From NCBI RefSeq assembly GCF_000359745.1, contig NZ_AQHN01000061.1, positions 227,558-291,557 of the forward strand: a DNA stretch of 64,000 nt. The letters run 5' to 3'. Origin of the DNA: Rhizobium freirei PRF 81. GTDB taxonomy: Bacteria > Pseudomonadota > Alphaproteobacteria > Rhizobiales > Rhizobiaceae. A program made the translations under genes and the position numbers. The notes under the pieces were generated by a model. It did no database searches. It worked only from the letters and a program-made list of their open reading frames with translations, and was not told where the DNA came from. Within the stretch, counting starts at the first letter, position 1. Each line of letters starts with the position of its first letter. Shown here one piece after another: positions 19,291-29,430 of the stretch.

Positions 19291-22212
19291 TCACTCCGCC
19301 GCTGCAACTTTCTTCATCGGCCGCCGCTCCAGCAATTCTCTAAGGAACTGGCCTGTATAGGAGCGCTTCTCCTTGACGATGGTCTCTGGCGTGCCCACCG
19401 CCACGATCTCGCCGCCGCCATCGCCACCCTCTGGACCGAAATCGAGGATCCAGTCGGCTGTCTTGATGACTTCGAGATTGTGCTCGATGACCACGACGGA
19501 ATTGCCCTGATTGACCAGTTCGTGCAGCATTTCCAGAAGCTTGGCGACGTCATGGAAATGCAGACCGGTTGTGGGTTCGTCGAGAATGTAGAGCGTGCGG
19601 CCCGTCGATCGCTTCGACAGTTCCTTGGCTAGCTTGACGCGCTGCGCCTCGCCACCCGAAAGCGTATTGGCCTGCTGTCCCACCTTGATATAACCGAGGC
19701 CGACATCTTTCAGGCTCTGCAGCTTGTCGCGCACGGCGGGGACGGCTGCAAAGAAATCGACGCCTTCCTCGACCGTCATGTCGAGCACATCGGCGATCGA
19801 CTTGGTCTTGAAGGTAACGTCGAGCGTTTCGCGATTGTAGCGCTTGCCGTGGCAGACGTCGCAGGTGACGTAGACGTCGGGCAGAAAGTGCATCTCGATC
19901 TTGATGACGCCATCACCCTGGCAGGCTTCGCAGCGGCCGCCCTTGACGTTGAACGAGAAGCGGCCCGGCTGATAGCCGCGTGCTTTGGCTTCCGGCAGTC
20001 CGGCAAACCAGTCGCGGATCGGCGTAAAGGCGCCTGTATAGGTCGCCGGGTTCGAGCGCGGCGTGCGGCCGATCGGCGACTGGTCGATATCGATCACCTT
20101 GTCGATATGCTCGAAGCCGTCGATGCGGTCGTGATCGGCAGGGATTTCGCGGGCGCCCATGACACGGCGCGCAGCCGACTTGTACAGCGTTTCGATCAGG
20201 AACGTCGACTTGCCGCCGCCGGACACGCCGGTGACGGCCGTGAAGACGCCAAGCGGAATGGAGGCCGTGACGTTCTTCAGGTTGTTGCCTCGTGCGCCGA
20301 CAACCTTGATTTCCTTGCCCTTCTTCGGCTTGCGGCGCTCATCTGGAACCGGCACGCCGAGCTCGCCGGAAAGATATTTGCCGGTCAGCGACTTCGGGTT
20401 GGCCATGATGTCATGCGGTGTGCCGTGTGCCACCACCTGGCCGCCATGCACGCCGGCCGCGGGACCGATGTCGACGACGTCGTCGGCCGTCAGGATCGCA
20501 TCCTCGTCGTGCTCGACGACGATGACCGTGTTGCCGATATCACGCAGATGCTTCAGCGTCTCCAGAAGACGGGCATTGTCGCGCTGATGCAGGCCGATCG
20601 ACGGCTCGTCGAGCACGTAAAGCACGCCCGTCAGGCCCGAGCCGATCTGCGACGCCAGCCGGATACGCTGGCTCTCACCGCCCGAAAGCGTGCCGGAATT
20701 GCGCGACAGGCTCAGATATTCGAGACCGACATCGTTGAGGAAGCGCAGGCGATCGCGGATTTCCTTGAGAATGCGCACCGCGATTTCGTTCTGCTTGTCG
20801 GTGAAAGTCCCCGGCAACGCATCGAACCAGTCGCGGGCGATGCGGATGGACATTTCTGCCACCTGGCTGATGTGCAGCTTGTCGATCTTGACCGCCAAAG
20901 CTTCGGGCTTCAGGCGATAGCCGTTACAGGCCGGGCACGGAGCTGCCGACATGAAGCGCTCGATCTCCTCGCGCGCCCAGGCGGAATCCGTTTCCTTCCA
21001 GCGGCGCTCAAGATTCGGCACGATGCCTTCGAAATTCTTGTGCGTCGTGTAGGAGCGCGCACCATCGGCATAGTGAAACTCGATCTTGTCTTCCGTGCCG
21101 TTCAGAATGACGTCCTGAGCCTTTTCCGACAGCTCATTCCAGCGGCTGCCGAGCTTGAAGCCGTAATGCTTGCCGAGGGCTTCCAGCGTCTGGTTGTAAT
21201 AGGGCGAGCTGGATTTGGCCCAGGGCGCGATTGCGCCGTCGCGCAAGGTGCGCTCCGGTTCCGGCACGATCAGATCCCGATCAATCTTCTGCTGCGAGCC
21301 GAGGCCATCGCAGGAAGGGCAGGCGCCGAAGGGGTTGTTGAACGAGAACAGGCGCGGCTCGATTTCCGGAATGGTGAAGCCGGAAACCGGGCAGGCGAAT
21401 TTCTCCGAGAACAAGACGCGCTCATGCGTCTCGTTCAGCGACTTGTTGGCCGAGCCGCCGGCGGCGGTTTCTTCGGGCGGCAGTGGCTTGTCGGCGAATT
21501 CCGCAACGGCAAGGCCATCGGCGAGCCGCAGCGACGTTTCGAAGCTGTCGGCCAGGCGGGCGGCCATATCCGGCCGGACGACGATGCGGTCGACGACGAC
21601 ATCGATGTCGTGCTTGTATTTTTTGTCCAGCGCCGGCACATCGGCGATTTCATAGAACTGCCCGTCGACCTTGACGCGCTGGAAGCCCTTTTTCATGAGC
21701 TCGGCCAGTTCCTTCTTGTATTCGCCCTTACGCCCGCGCACGAGCGGCGCCAGAATATAAAGCCTCGTGCCTTCCTCGTAAGCGAGGACGCGATCGACCA
21801 TCTGGCTGACCGTCTGGCTCTCGATCGGCAGGCCGGTAACCGGCGAATAGGGGACGCCGACGCGGGCAAACAGCAGGCGCATATAGTCATAGATTTCGGT
21901 GACTGTGCCGACCGTCGAGCGCGGATTGCGCGATGTCGTCTTCTGCTCGATCGAAATGGCGGGCGACAGGCCGTCGATCTGGTCGACATCCGGCTTCTGC
22001 ATCATCTCTAGAAACTGGCGCGCATAGGCCGAAAGGCTTTCGACATAGCGGCGCTGTCCCTCGGCATAGATGGTGTCGAAGGCGAGCGACGACTTGCCGG
22101 AGCCCGAAAGCCCGGTCATGACAATCAGCTTGTTGCGCGGCAGGTCAAGATCGATGCCCTTGAGATTGTGCTCGCGCGCACCACGTATGGAAATAGTCTT
22201 CAGTTCGCTCAT
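19291..22212 (-). CDS. uvrA: Excinuclease ABC subunit A
   Basis: 973 residues; the damage-recognising ATPase of nucleotide excision repair. Two ABC modules are visible: Walker [14 protein letters not shown] near residue 35 with signature [11 protein letters not shown] near 510, and Walker [11 protein letters not shown] near 665 with [11 protein letters not shown] near 850. The C-terminal zinc finger (CEAC...CDVC) is intact. The first zinc module reads CPVSG where the enterobacterial protein has CPxCG, so one cysteine is replaced by serine; I believe this is common in related bacteria. A LexA-type box lies upstream. Confidence 0.97.
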   Translation of the reverse strand: MSELKTISIRGAREHNLKGIDLDLPRNKLIVMTGLSGSGKSSLAFDTIYAEGQRRYVESLSAYARQFLEMMQKPDVDQIDGLSPAISIEQKTTSRNPRSTVGTVTEIYDYMRLLFARVGVPYSPVTGLPIESQTVSQMVDRVLAYEEGTRLYILAPLVRGRKGEYKKELAELMKKGFQRVKVDGQFYEIADVPALDKKYKHDIDVVVDRIVVRPDMAARLADSFETSLRLADGLAVAEFADKPLPPEETAAGGSANKSLNETHERVLFSEKFACPVSGFTIPEIEPRLFSFNNPFGACPSCDGLGSQQKIDRDLIVPEPERTLRDGAIAPWAKSSSPYYNQTLEALGKHYGFKLGSRWNELSEKAQDVILNGTEDKIEFHYADGARSYTTHKNFEGIVPNLERRWKETDSAWAREEIERFMSAAPCPACNGYRLKPEALAVKIDKLHISQVAEMSIRIARDWFDALPGTFTDKQNEIAVRILKEIRDRLRFLNDVGLEYLSLSRNSGTLSGGESQRIRLASQIGSGLTGVLYVLDEPSIGLHQRDNARLLETLKHLRDIGNTVIVVEHDEDAILTADDVVDIGPAAGVHGGQVVAHGTPHDIMANPKSLTGKYLSGELGVPVPDERRKPKKGKEIKVVGARGNNLKNVTASIPLGVFTAVTGVSGGGKSTFLIETLYKSAARRVMGAREIPADHDRIDGFEHIDKVIDIDQSPIGRTPRSNPATYTGAFTPIRDWFAGLPEAKARGYQPGRFSFNVKGGRCEACQGDGVIKIEMHFLPDVYVTCDVCHGKRYNRETLDVTFKTKSIADVLDMTVEEGVDFFAAVPAVRDKLQSLKDVGLGYIKVGQQANTLSGGEAQRVKLAKELSKRSTGRTLYILDEPTTGLHFHDVAKLLEMLHELVNQGNSVVVIEHNLEVIKTADWILDFGPEGGDGGGEIVAVGTPETIVKEKRSYTGQFLRELLERRPMKKVAAAE

Positions 22213-22309
22213 CGTCGTATGCAGGTCCCTTGGAGTCTGCCTTTATTTAGTGATGTCAGCCCGCGAGTCGAGGCTGAAATGAAGAGTTGGAACCGGCTTT
22301 TCGATTCCG

Positions 22310-22349
22310 TTGACATGATCATAAGGATAAATTAGAACAAATAAAGAAC
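22310..22349. promoter_or_regulatory. LexA (SOS) box and ssb promoter between uvrA and ssb
   Basis: GAAC-N7-GAAC at 22335-22349 is, on the minus strand, GTTC-N7-GTTC, the LexA-binding motif of alphaproteobacteria. A plus-strand promoter TTGACA (22310-22315), 17-bp spacer, TAGAAC (22333-22338) overlaps the box at its -10 element. The box lies about 125 bp upstream of uvrA and 135 bp upstream of ssb. SOS control of uvrA from a shared uvrA-ssb region is known in Sinorhizobium. The motif is seen; the -10/-35 assignment is inferred. Confidence 0.82.
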
Positions 22350-22484
22350 AAAATTATCGCGACGATTTCTTTGTGGATGAACGAAACTGGAAAGACCGCA
22401 TAAATAGCGTCGGACAGCCGCTATGGGTTAAGCTGTCCCTATTGAATTTCAAAGCCGTCGATGGGCGGCAAGCAGGGTGGTATC

Positions 22485-23051
22485 ATGGCCGGTAGTGTGA
22501 ACAAGGTAATTCTGGTTGGAAATCTCGGGGCGGATCCGGAAATCCGCCGCACACAGGACGGCCGCCCGATCGCCAATCTCAACGTCGCCACCTCCGAAAC
22601 CTGGCGCGACCGCAATTCCGGCGAGCGCAAGGAAAAGACGGAATGGCATCGCGTCGTCATCTTCAATGAAGGCCTCTGCAAGGTCGCCGAGCAATATTTG
22701 AAGAAAGGCGCCAAGGTCTATATCGAAGGCGCACTGCAGACCCGCAAATGGCAGGACCAGAACGGTCAGGATCGTTATTCGACTGAAGTCGTGCTTCAGG
22801 GCTTCAATTCGACCCTGACAATGCTCGATGGTCGCGGCGAAGGCGGCGGTTCGATTGAAGGCGGCAGTCGCGGCGGTCGCGGTGGCGGTGATTTTGGTGG
22901 CGGCTACGGCGGCGATTATGGTGGCGACGATTACGGTCAGCCGTCTTCGCAGGGCTCTTCGCGGAGCGGAGGCGGTAACCGCGGCGGTGGCAGCCCGGCA
23001 GGCGGCGGCGGCAATTTCTCGCGCGATCTGGACGACGATATCCCGTTCTGA
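22485..23051 (+). CDS. ssb: Single-stranded DNA-binding protein
   Basis: 188 residues. The OB-fold occupies about residues 1-110 ([57 protein letters not shown]). A long glycine-rich linker follows, and the acidic tip DLDDDIPF binds partner proteins. The ATG at 22485 gives the standard N-terminus; the frame itself opens eight codons earlier. It is divergent from uvrA and has its own terminator. Confidence 0.97.
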   Translation: MAGSVNKVILVGNLGADPEIRRTQDGRPIANLNVATSETWRDRNSGERKEKTEWHRVVIFNEGLCKVAEQYLKKGAKVYIEGALQTRKWQDQNGQDRYSTEVVLQGFNSTLTMLDGRGEGGGSIEGGSRGGRGGGDFGGGYGGDYGGDDYGQPSSQGSSRSGGGNRGGGSPAGGGGNFSRDLDDDIPF

Positions 23052-23082
23052 GCCTTGTGGCACGAGACGAAGGATTTTCTCG

Positions 23083-23108
23083 AAGCCCGCCTTATCGGCG
23101 GGCTTTTT
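23083..23108 (+). terminator. Terminator after ssb
   Basis: AAGCCCGCC (23083-23091) pairs with GGCGGGCTT (23097-23105), with a five-base loop and a run of T following on the plus strand. Confidence 0.9.
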
Positions 23109-23126
23109 GCGTGACGAGGCCAGTTT

Positions 23127-23759
23127 TCAGGGAAGAGTCAGCGCCGCCCTTGCACCGTCCACGACGAACTGCGCGGCAAGCGCGGCGAGGATAACGCCTA
23201 GCAGGCGGGTCAGGATGGCGCGGCCCGTGGCGCCGAGCATGCGGTCGAGCCTGTCGGAAATGGCAAGGGCAGCGAAGACGAGACAGAGATTGGCGGCGAT
23301 GACGCCGATCAGTTGCGCCCGGTCGAGCGTGGTCTGCAGCGAACCTGCCAGCAGGATCGTTGCCGAGATGGCGCCAGGGCCGGCAATCAGGGGCAGGGCG
23401 AGCGGAAAGACCGCGATATTGCGGATATGATCCTGGGTGATCGCCACCTCGGTCGTCTTTTCCTTCCGATCCTGCCGTCGCTCGAACACCATCTCGAAAG
23501 CGATCCAGAAAAGCAGCAGACCGCCGGCGATGCGGAAGGCACCGATGGAGATGCCGAGGATGCCGAGGACGCTCGCGCCGAAGAGGGCAAAGGCTGCCAG
23601 AATGAAGAAGGCGATCACCGAGCCGCGCAGGGCAACCTGCTTGCGCTCGGAACGATTCATGCCCGCCGTAAGGCCGATGAACAGCGGCGCTAGCCCCGGC
23701 GGATCGACTGTGACAAGCAGAGTCGTGAAGGCATTGATCAGCGTATCCGCACTTGCCAT
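23127..23759 (-). CDS. MarC-family integral membrane protein
   Basis: 210 residues with about six transmembrane segments. The MarC (UPF0056) signature includes LLVTVDPPGLAPLFIGLTAG near the N-terminus and PLALPLIAGPGAISATILLAG near residue 105. The function is unknown; the family was once wrongly linked to multiple antibiotic resistance. The ATG at 23759 with GGGGAA upstream gives the usual length; starts at 23798 and 23837 would add a non-conserved tail. Confidence 0.87.
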   Translation of the reverse strand: MASADTLINAFTTLLVTVDPPGLAPLFIGLTAGMNRSERKQVALRGSVIAFFILAAFALFGASVLGILGISIGAFRIAGGLLLFWIAFEMVFERRQDRKEKTTEVAITQDHIRNIAVFPLALPLIAGPGAISATILLAGSLQTTLDRAQLIGVIAANLCLVFAALAISDRLDRMLGATGRAILTRLLGVILAALAAQFVVDGARAALTLP

Positions 23760-23919
23760 ATGTTCCCCGGAGACTGTTCTGTCGTTGTTGTCAGCCATTG
23801 TTATGCGAGGAATGTGCTTTCGCAAAGCGTATTGCATCGCTATAGGCGGGTTGCGCCACGGAAATGTTCGATTTCATGGCTTAAAGAGGCAAAAGCCTGT
23901 TCACAAACGTCGGCCCAAA

Positions 23920-23949
23920 TTGGCGCTCGCTGGGCCTTTCGGCTATAAA
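23920..23949 (+). promoter_or_regulatory. Candidate sigma-70 promoter of gyrA
   Basis: TTGGCG at 23920-23925 and TATAAA at 23944-23949 are separated by 18 bp. The start point would lie about 30 bases before the gyrA TTG codon. Confidence 0.5.
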
Positions 23950-23984
23950 TTTCGCAGTGATTCTAAAAGAGATCGTGATCTGTT

Positions 23985-26771
23985 TTGACTGAGCAAACAC
24001 CACCCGGCGGCGGGAAGCTCCCGCCAGGCATCGAGCCGATTTCCATCATGGAGGAAATGCAGCGGTCGTATCTCGATTACGCCATGAGCGTGATCGTCAG
24101 CCGCGCGCTTCCCGATGTCCGCGATGGTCTCAAGCCAGTTCATCGGCGCATCCTCTATGCCGCCCATGAAAGCGGCTATCACTGGAACCGCAAATATGTG
24201 AAGTCAGCTCGCCCCGTCGCCGACGTCATGGGTAAATACCACCCCCACGGCGACGCTTCGATCTACGATGCCTTGGTCCGCATGGCGCAGAACTGGTCGA
24301 TGCGTGTGCCGCTCGTTGACGGGCAGGGCAATTTCGGCTCGATCGACGGCGACCCGCCGGCGGCGATGCGTTATACGGAATCGCGCCTGACGAAGGTCGC
24401 TCACGAGCTGCTCGAGGACATCGACAAGGAAACCGTCGATTTTCAGGAAAACTACGACGCGACCGCCGAAGAGCCGAAGGTTCTGCCGGCCCGCTTCCCC
24501 AATCTGCTCGTCAATGGCTCCGGCGGCATCGCCGTCGGCATGGCGACGAATATCCCGCCGCACAATCTGTCCGAAGTGGTCGACGGCTGTATCGCGCTGA
24601 TCGATAATCCGGCGATCGAACTGCCTGAGATGATGCAGATCATCCCCGGTCCGGATTTTCCGACCGGCGCGAAGATCCTCGGCCGTGCCGGTATCCGTTC
24701 CGCCTATGAGACGGGCCGCGGCTCTGTCGTCATGCGTGGCGTTGCGACGATCGAGCCGATGCGTGGCGATCGCGAGCAGATCATCATCACCGAGATTCCC
24801 TATCAGGTGAACAAGGCGTCGATGATCGAGAAAATGGCCGAACTCGTGCGCGAAAAGCGAATCGAGGGCATCTCGGACCTGCGTGACGAATCCGACCGTC
24901 AGGGCTATCGCGTCGTCGTCGAGCTGAAGCGCGATGCCAATGCCGACGTCATTCTGAACCAGCTTTATCGCTACACGCCGCTGCAGACCTCCTTCGGCTG
25001 CAACATGGTGGCGCTGAACGGCGGCAAGCCCGAGCAGATGAACCTGATGGATATGCTGCGCGCATTCGTTGCCTTCCGCGAGGAAGTCATCAGCCGCCGC
25101 ACCAAATATCTGCTGCGCAAGGCGCGTGATCGCGCCCACGTCTTGGTCGGTCTGGCGATCGCTGTCGCCAATATCGACGAAGTCATCCGCGTTATTCGTC
25201 AGGCGCCGGATCCGCAATCGGCCCGCGAAGAGCTGATGACGCGCCGCTGGAATGCCGCGGACGTCGAATCGCTTATCCGGCTAATTGATGACCCGCGTCA
25301 CCGCATCAATGACGACGGCACCTATAACCTCTCGGAAGAGCAGGCACGCGCCATCCTCGAACTGCGTCTGGCCCGCCTGACTGCGCTCGGTCGCGATGAA
25401 ATCGATGAGGAACTCAATCAGATCGGCGTAGAGATCAAGGATTACCTTGATATCCTTTCCTCGCGCGCTCGTATTCAAGCGATTGTAAAAGAAGAGCTTT
25501 CCGCCGTTCGCGACGAGTTCGGAACGCCGCGCCGCACCGAGATCGTCGATGGCGGCCTCGAAATGGACGACGAGGACCTGATCGCTCGCGAAGACATGGT
25601 CGTCACCGTTTCGCACCTTGGCTACATCAAGCGCGTGCCGCTGACGACCTATCGTGCGCAGCGCCGCGGCGGCAAGGGTCGCTCGGGCATGACGACCCGT
25701 GACGAGGATTTTGTTACTCGGCTATTTGTTCTCAACACACATACGCCGGTCCTGTTCTTTTCGTCGCATGGTATCGTCTACAAGGAGAAGGTCTGGCGCC
25801 TGCCGATCGGCACCCCGACCTCGCGCGGCAAGGCATTGATCAACATGCTGCCGCTGGAGCCCGGCGAACGCATCACCACGATCATGCCGTTGCCAGAGGA
25901 TGAGGACAGCTGGGATAATCTCGACGTGATGTTCACGACGACACGCGGCACTGTGCGCCGCAACAAGCTGTCGGATTTCGTGCAGGTGAACCGCAACGGC
26001 AAGATCGCCATGAAGCTCGAGGAAGAGGGCGACGAAATCCTTTCCGTCGAGACCTGCACCGAGCAAGACGACGTGCTGATGACCACGGCGCTTGGCCAGT
26101 GCATCCGCTTCTCTGTTTCGGACGTGCGTGTCTTTGCCGGCCGCAATTCGATCGGCGTTCGCGGCATCAACCTGGCAGCCGGCGACCGCATTATCTCGAT
26201 GACGATCGTTCGCCATGTGGATGCAGAACCTTGGGAGCGCGCGGCCTATCTCAAGCGCTCCGTCAGTGAGCGTCGCTCTGCAACGGGCGAGGACGAGGAA
26301 ATCGCGCTGGTCGGCGAAGAAGTCACCGAAGAGGGACAGCTGAACGATGAGCGCTACGAAGAGCTGAAAGCGCTGGAGCAATTCGTTCTGACGGTTTCGG
26401 AAAAGGGCTTCGGCAAGCGCTCGTCCTCCTACGACTTCCGCATCTCCGGTCGCGGCGGCAAGGGTATCCGCGCCACCGATACATCGAAGACGGGCGAGAT
26501 CGGCGAACTCGTCGCCGCCTTCCCCGTCGAAGACGGCGATCAGATCATGCTCGTCTCCGACGGCGGCCAGTTGATCCGCGTGCCCGTGGGCGGCATCCGC
26601 ATTGCCAGCCGTGCGACCAAGGGCGTCACCATCTTCTCGACCGCCAAGGATGAGAAGGTCGTATCCGTCGAGCGCATCAGCGAGCCGGAGGGCGAAGACG
26701 ATGCGGCCACCGACGATGAAACGGTCAACGGTGAAGCCGGCGGTGACGTCGAGGGCGCAAGCGAGGAATAG
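23985..26771 (+). CDS. gyrA: DNA gyrase subunit A
   Basis: 928 residues; the breakage-reunion subunit of gyrase. The catalytic tyrosine lies in [10 protein letters not shown] near residue 129. The quinolone-determining region reads [18 protein letters not shown], with alanine at the position equivalent to E. coli Ser83 and aspartate retained at the Asp87 position. Six C-terminal beta-pinwheel blades (for example [17 protein letters not shown], the GyrA-box region) follow, with an acidic tail. It begins at a TTG codon giving [10 protein letters not shown]. The insert around residues 750-785 is typical of alphaproteobacteria. Confidence 0.97.
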   Translation: MTEQTPPGGGKLPPGIEPISIMEEMQRSYLDYAMSVIVSRALPDVRDGLKPVHRRILYAAHESGYHWNRKYVKSARPVADVMGKYHPHGDASIYDALVRMAQNWSMRVPLVDGQGNFGSIDGDPPAAMRYTESRLTKVAHELLEDIDKETVDFQENYDATAEEPKVLPARFPNLLVNGSGGIAVGMATNIPPHNLSEVVDGCIALIDNPAIELPEMMQIIPGPDFPTGAKILGRAGIRSAYETGRGSVVMRGVATIEPMRGDREQIIITEIPYQVNKASMIEKMAELVREKRIEGISDLRDESDRQGYRVVVELKRDANADVILNQLYRYTPLQTSFGCNMVALNGGKPEQMNLMDMLRAFVAFREEVISRRTKYLLRKARDRAHVLVGLAIAVANIDEVIRVIRQAPDPQSAREELMTRRWNAADVESLIRLIDDPRHRINDDGTYNLSEEQARAILELRLARLTALGRDEIDEELNQIGVEIKDYLDILSSRARIQAIVKEELSAVRDEFGTPRRTEIVDGGLEMDDEDLIAREDMVVTVSHLGYIKRVPLTTYRAQRRGGKGRSGMTTRDEDFVTRLFVLNTHTPVLFFSSHGIVYKEKVWRLPIGTPTSRGKALINMLPLEPGERITTIMPLPEDEDSWDNLDVMFTTTRGTVRRNKLSDFVQVNRNGKIAMKLEEEGDEILSVETCTEQDDVLMTTALGQCIRFSVSDVRVFAGRNSIGVRGINLAAGDRIISMTIVRHVDAEPWERAAYLKRSVSERRSATGEDEEIALVGEEVTEEGQLNDERYEELKALEQFVLTVSEKGFGKRSSSYDFRISGRGGKGIRATDTSKTGEIGELVAAFPVEDGDQIMLVSDGGQLIRVPVGGIRIASRATKGVTIFSTAKDEKVVSVERISEPEGEDDAATDDETVNGEAGGDVEGASEE

Positions 26772-26840
26772 GGATCGCAGCGTCGGATGACGAAATGGCG
26801 GATAATCTATTCGTCCTGACGAGAGAATAAGGTCGTTACA

Positions 26841-26884
26841 ATCGCCTAAGCCTGCGGTGAAAAGCAGTCTTAGGCGATTTTTTT
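26841..26884 (+). terminator. Terminator after gyrA
   Basis: ATCGCCTAAG (26841-26850) pairs with CTTAGGCGAT (26869-26878), with a smaller inner CTGC/GCAG stem, followed by seven T. It also faces the convergent epimerase gene. Confidence 0.9.
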
Positions 26885-26936
26885 GGACCGGCGCCGGATA
26901 TCCGGCGCCTGAAATTTCAAAAGTGTCTGGTGCTCC

Positions 26937-27827
26937 TTATTCGGGTCGCCTTTTGTCGGCGGAAAAGGCTGGCAATACTTCGAGGCTTTCTCGGTCCAAT
27001 TGCGCCAATACCTCCTCATAGCCGAAACGAGAGCGCCAACCGAGAGCGCGGTCCGCCGACGTCGAGGCGTAGATGCGATCGATCTTTTGCGGCAGCGGCC
27101 ATTTGCGGCGGTCGAATTCCAGGCCAAGCGCCGGAGCGCGCAATCTGATGACGGAAGCCGCATCGCTTGCGAGGGATGCGCAGTCCTCCGGTCTAAAGGG
27201 CGTGGTGGCTGAGATAATGTGCCGTTGAAACTGATCGCCGCTATTCGTCAGAGCCGCGGCATGGGCATCGGCGACGTCGCGGATGTCGACTCCGCGGTGC
27301 AGGCGATAGGCAGCCATCACATTGGCCGGTTCAGGGAAGCTGCGAGCCATGCGCAAGACGCGCACCTCCAAATCCGAACATGCCATAGCTTGCAGGATCC
27401 GCTCCGCCTCGAGCTTCGTGCGATGATAGATGCTCCTGGGCTGCGGCACCGTCTGTTCATCGATCCATGAACACTCGCCCGGAACCACGGCATGGCCATA
27501 GAGCGCCGTGGTGCTGGTGAACACGAACCGCTTGATACCGGCAGCCAATGCGGCTTCCGCCAAAAGCCGTGTCCCTTCGACATTGACGCGACGAAATTCA
27601 TCGTCGGAGAGCGCGCCGACATGAGGTGCGTGCAGCGCCGCGCAATGGATGATCGCATCGGCGCCCGCCAGAGCTTCGCGCAAAATGACAATATCGGTAA
27701 AGTCGCCGACAAGATGCGTGGTCGAAAATGGCGAGCGATCGATCCCCAGAACCGTGTTGCTCGCCGCCAGGGCGTGGAAGATGGCGCGCCCAAGCCGTCC
27801 CGAACTGCCCGTAAGAACGATACGCAT
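26937..27827 (-). CDS. NAD(P)-dependent epimerase/dehydratase family protein
   Basis: 296 residues of the extended short-chain dehydrogenase family. The N-terminal Rossmann motif is GSSGRLGRA at residues 7-15. Other landmarks are DAIIHCAALHAPHVG, the TSTTALYG serine/threonine segment near 104, and the catalytic YHRTK at about residues 135-139. The fold suits a nucleotide-sugar epimerase or dehydratase, but the substrate cannot be read from the sequence. It converges on gyrA and has no functional neighbour. Confidence 0.85.
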   Translation of the reverse strand: MRIVLTGSSGRLGRAIFHALAASNTVLGIDRSPFSTTHLVGDFTDIVILREALAGADAIIHCAALHAPHVGALSDDEFRRVNVEGTRLLAEAALAAGIKRFVFTSTTALYGHAVVPGECSWIDEQTVPQPRSIYHRTKLEAERILQAMACSDLEVRVLRMARSFPEPANVMAAYRLHRGVDIRDVADAHAAALTNSGDQFQRHIISATTPFRPEDCASLASDAASVIRLRAPALGLEFDRRKWPLPQKIDRIYASTSADRALGWRSRFGYEEVLAQLDRESLEVLPAFSADKRRPE

Positions 27828-27966
27828 GCCACCTCCTCAGCGAAACATGACATTGCTGCCGCGCGATTGAAACGACCGCCGCGCTTTATGTCACAAAATC
27901 AGGCGGTTGCGGCAATGCAAATATGTCCAAGGGCGCTGAGGAGCGACGGCCGCGATCGCCGGTATG

Positions 27967-28000
27967 AAAAAACCGGACGCTGGAGACATCCGGTTTTTGT
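27967..28000 (-). terminator. Terminator after the 44-residue membrane protein gene
   Basis: AAAAACCGGA (27968-27977) pairs with TCCGGTTTTT (27989-27998). On the minus strand the stem is followed by TTTTTT, so it ends the transcript of the small gene whose stop is at 28040. Confidence 0.85.
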
Positions 28001-28039
28001 TCGGTCAAGCGCTTGGGAGACCTAATCGATATAAGGAGA

Positions 28040-28174
28040 TCAGAGCGTCTTGTGACGCTTATGCAGCCTCTTGCTCTCTTCGCTCTCGCGGTGGAGCGCC
28101 GAAATAGTGGATGCAACGGAGACGACAAACATGATGCTGATGAACAGTGTAAGCATCGTCAAAATCGTGAACAT
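28040..28174 (-). CDS. 44-residue single-pass membrane protein, unknown
   Basis: A very small gene. It is supported by a strong Shine-Dalgarno (AAAGGAGGG, seven bases before the ATG at 28174) and a clear terminator after the stop. Residues 2-24 (starting FTILTMLTLFIS) form a hydrophobic helix, followed by a charged tail rich in Glu, Ser, Lys, His and Arg (HRESEESKRLHKRHK). No family is recognised. It is the last of three tiny membrane proteins on this strand. The basic tail suggests an inner-membrane helix with a cytoplasmic C-terminus. Confidence 0.72.
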   Translation of the reverse strand: MFTILTMLTLFISIMFVVSVASTISALHRESEESKRLHKRHKTL

Positions 28175-28213
28175 GATCGCTCCCTCCTTTGGTGGGACTA
28201 GCGTTCAGATCCC

Positions 28214-28378
28214 TTAGTATTGGCTTACGGTTACGAAGTTACGAGCCGAAGCAAAGGGACCATAGATCTTCGACTGGTCGGGCTTTTGATCGTAAAGCGC
28301 AATGGTGGCCGCGAGCATTCCCGTAATCATGGTCATCCAAACAGCGTTAATAAGGGTGATCTTGTGGGACATACTCAT
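28214..28378 (-). CDS. 54-residue single-pass membrane protein, unknown
   Basis: A small gene starting with ATG at 28378 behind GAAGGAAG. Residues about 11-29 (NAVWMTMITGMLAATIALY) form a membrane helix, then a short soluble tail (DQKPDQSKIYG and beyond) ends in VSQY. No family is recognised. It lies 39 bp upstream of the 44-residue gene on the same strand and may share its transcript. Coding status rests on the start context, composition and length. Confidence 0.6.
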   Translation of the reverse strand: MSMSHKITLINAVWMTMITGMLAATIALYDQKPDQSKIYGPFASARNFVTVSQY

Positions 28379-28463
28379 CTTCCTTCTTGCCGCAATGTGC
28401 AGTCTGAGTTTCGAAGTTTAAACGCAGCGGTTTGCAAATGGTTCCGCCGATGTTGAGAGGTAT

Positions 28464-28688
28464 CTAGCAATGCATGCCTGAAGCGACTTTGAATGCCTTG
28501 TTCATCTGGCGTTCAGATTCGCGATGCGTTTTGCGCATGGCAATGACGATTTCTTGGGCAGAATCCATGTTTTCTGCGGTTTCCGGTGAAGCGGCCCATT
28601 CGATCTCATATTTTTCGGAGAAAAGGTGAACGAGGTATTCGACGAAAAATGAACAGATGATAGCGACTGCGATAATGAAGACCAACAT
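28464..28688 (-). CDS. 74-residue membrane-anchored protein, unknown
   Basis: Residues 2-22 (LVFIIAVAIICSFFVEYLV) form one membrane helix. A charged soluble segment follows, rich in Glu, Lys, Arg and Met (SPETAENMDSAQEIVIAM, then KTHRESERQMNKAF), probably helical. The frame opens at 28793, but the ATG at 28688 places the hydrophobic helix at the N-terminus. The Shine-Dalgarno is weak. No family is recognised. It is the first of three small same-strand genes. Confidence 0.55.
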   Translation of the reverse strand: MLVFIIAVAIICSFFVEYLVHLFSEKYEIEWAASPETAENMDSAQEIVIAMRKTHRESERQMNKAFKVASGMHC

Positions 28689-28888
28689 GGCGTGACATTC
28701 CCAAAGCCGAGGTCGGCAAGCCGTAGAAGCGGCCCGTCCTGATGTTGGTGTCAGTAAAGCATCGTCGATCTGAAACGGGCTTGAACGCCGCATTCATCTA
28801 GGGTTCAGAGGCAGTCCGCCGGTTGCAAATGACTTGCGATGTTGCCGCATCCATGACAAAAGGCGTCGAAACAACGAGCCGGCCCGGT

Positions 28889-29401
28889 ATGACGACAGCC
28901 TTTTATCCCGGATCCTTCGATCCGATGACCAACGGACATCTGGATGTCCTCGTGCAGGCGCTGAATGTTGCCTCCAGAGTCATCGTCGCGATCGGCGTTC
29001 ATCCCGGCAAGAAGCCGCTTTTCACTTTCGAAGAGAGAGCGGAACTGATCCGCAGATCGCTTACGGACGCCTTGCCTCATAAGGCGGGCGACATTTCCGT
29101 CGTCGCCTTCGAAAATCTGGTCGTCGACGCCGCCCGCGCCCATGGTGCCACCTTGCTGGTGCGCGGCCTGCGCGATGGCACCGATCTCGACTACGAGATG
29201 CAGATGGCTGGCATGAACCGGCAGATGGCGCCCGATATCCAGACGCTGTTTCTGCCGGCCGGCACGGCTTCGCGGCCCATAACCGCCACATTGGTGCGGC
29301 AGATCGCATCCATGGGCGGTGACGTCAGCGCCTTCGTGCCGTCGGCGGTTCTGGAAGCCCTGACCGCCAAACTCAAAGATGCGACCAGCACCAAAAGCTG
29401 A
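28889..29401 (+). CDS. coaD: Phosphopantetheine adenylyltransferase
   Basis: 170 residues; the penultimate step of coenzyme A synthesis, moving AMP from ATP to 4'-phosphopantetheine. The N-terminus [21 protein letters not shown] contains the nucleotidyltransferase TNGH motif. [21 protein letters not shown] near residue 85 and a [26 protein letters not shown] C-terminus are both diagnostic. The frame extends upstream to 28823, but the family N-terminus starts at 28889. It is followed 29 bp later by a secreted cyclophilin. Confidence 0.96.
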   Translation: MTTAFYPGSFDPMTNGHLDVLVQALNVASRVIVAIGVHPGKKPLFTFEERAELIRRSLTDALPHKAGDISVVAFENLVVDAARAHGATLLVRGLRDGTDLDYEMQMAGMNRQMAPDIQTLFLPAGTASRPITATLVRQIASMGGDVSAFVPSAVLEALTAKLKDATSTKS

Positions 29402-29430
29402 GCCGAAATCCATTTCCGAACGGAGCACCC

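Noticed and set aside
19849..22011. Plus-strand 720-codon frame opposite uvrA
   Set aside because: A shadow frame of uvrA; composition and lack of conserved domains argue against coding.
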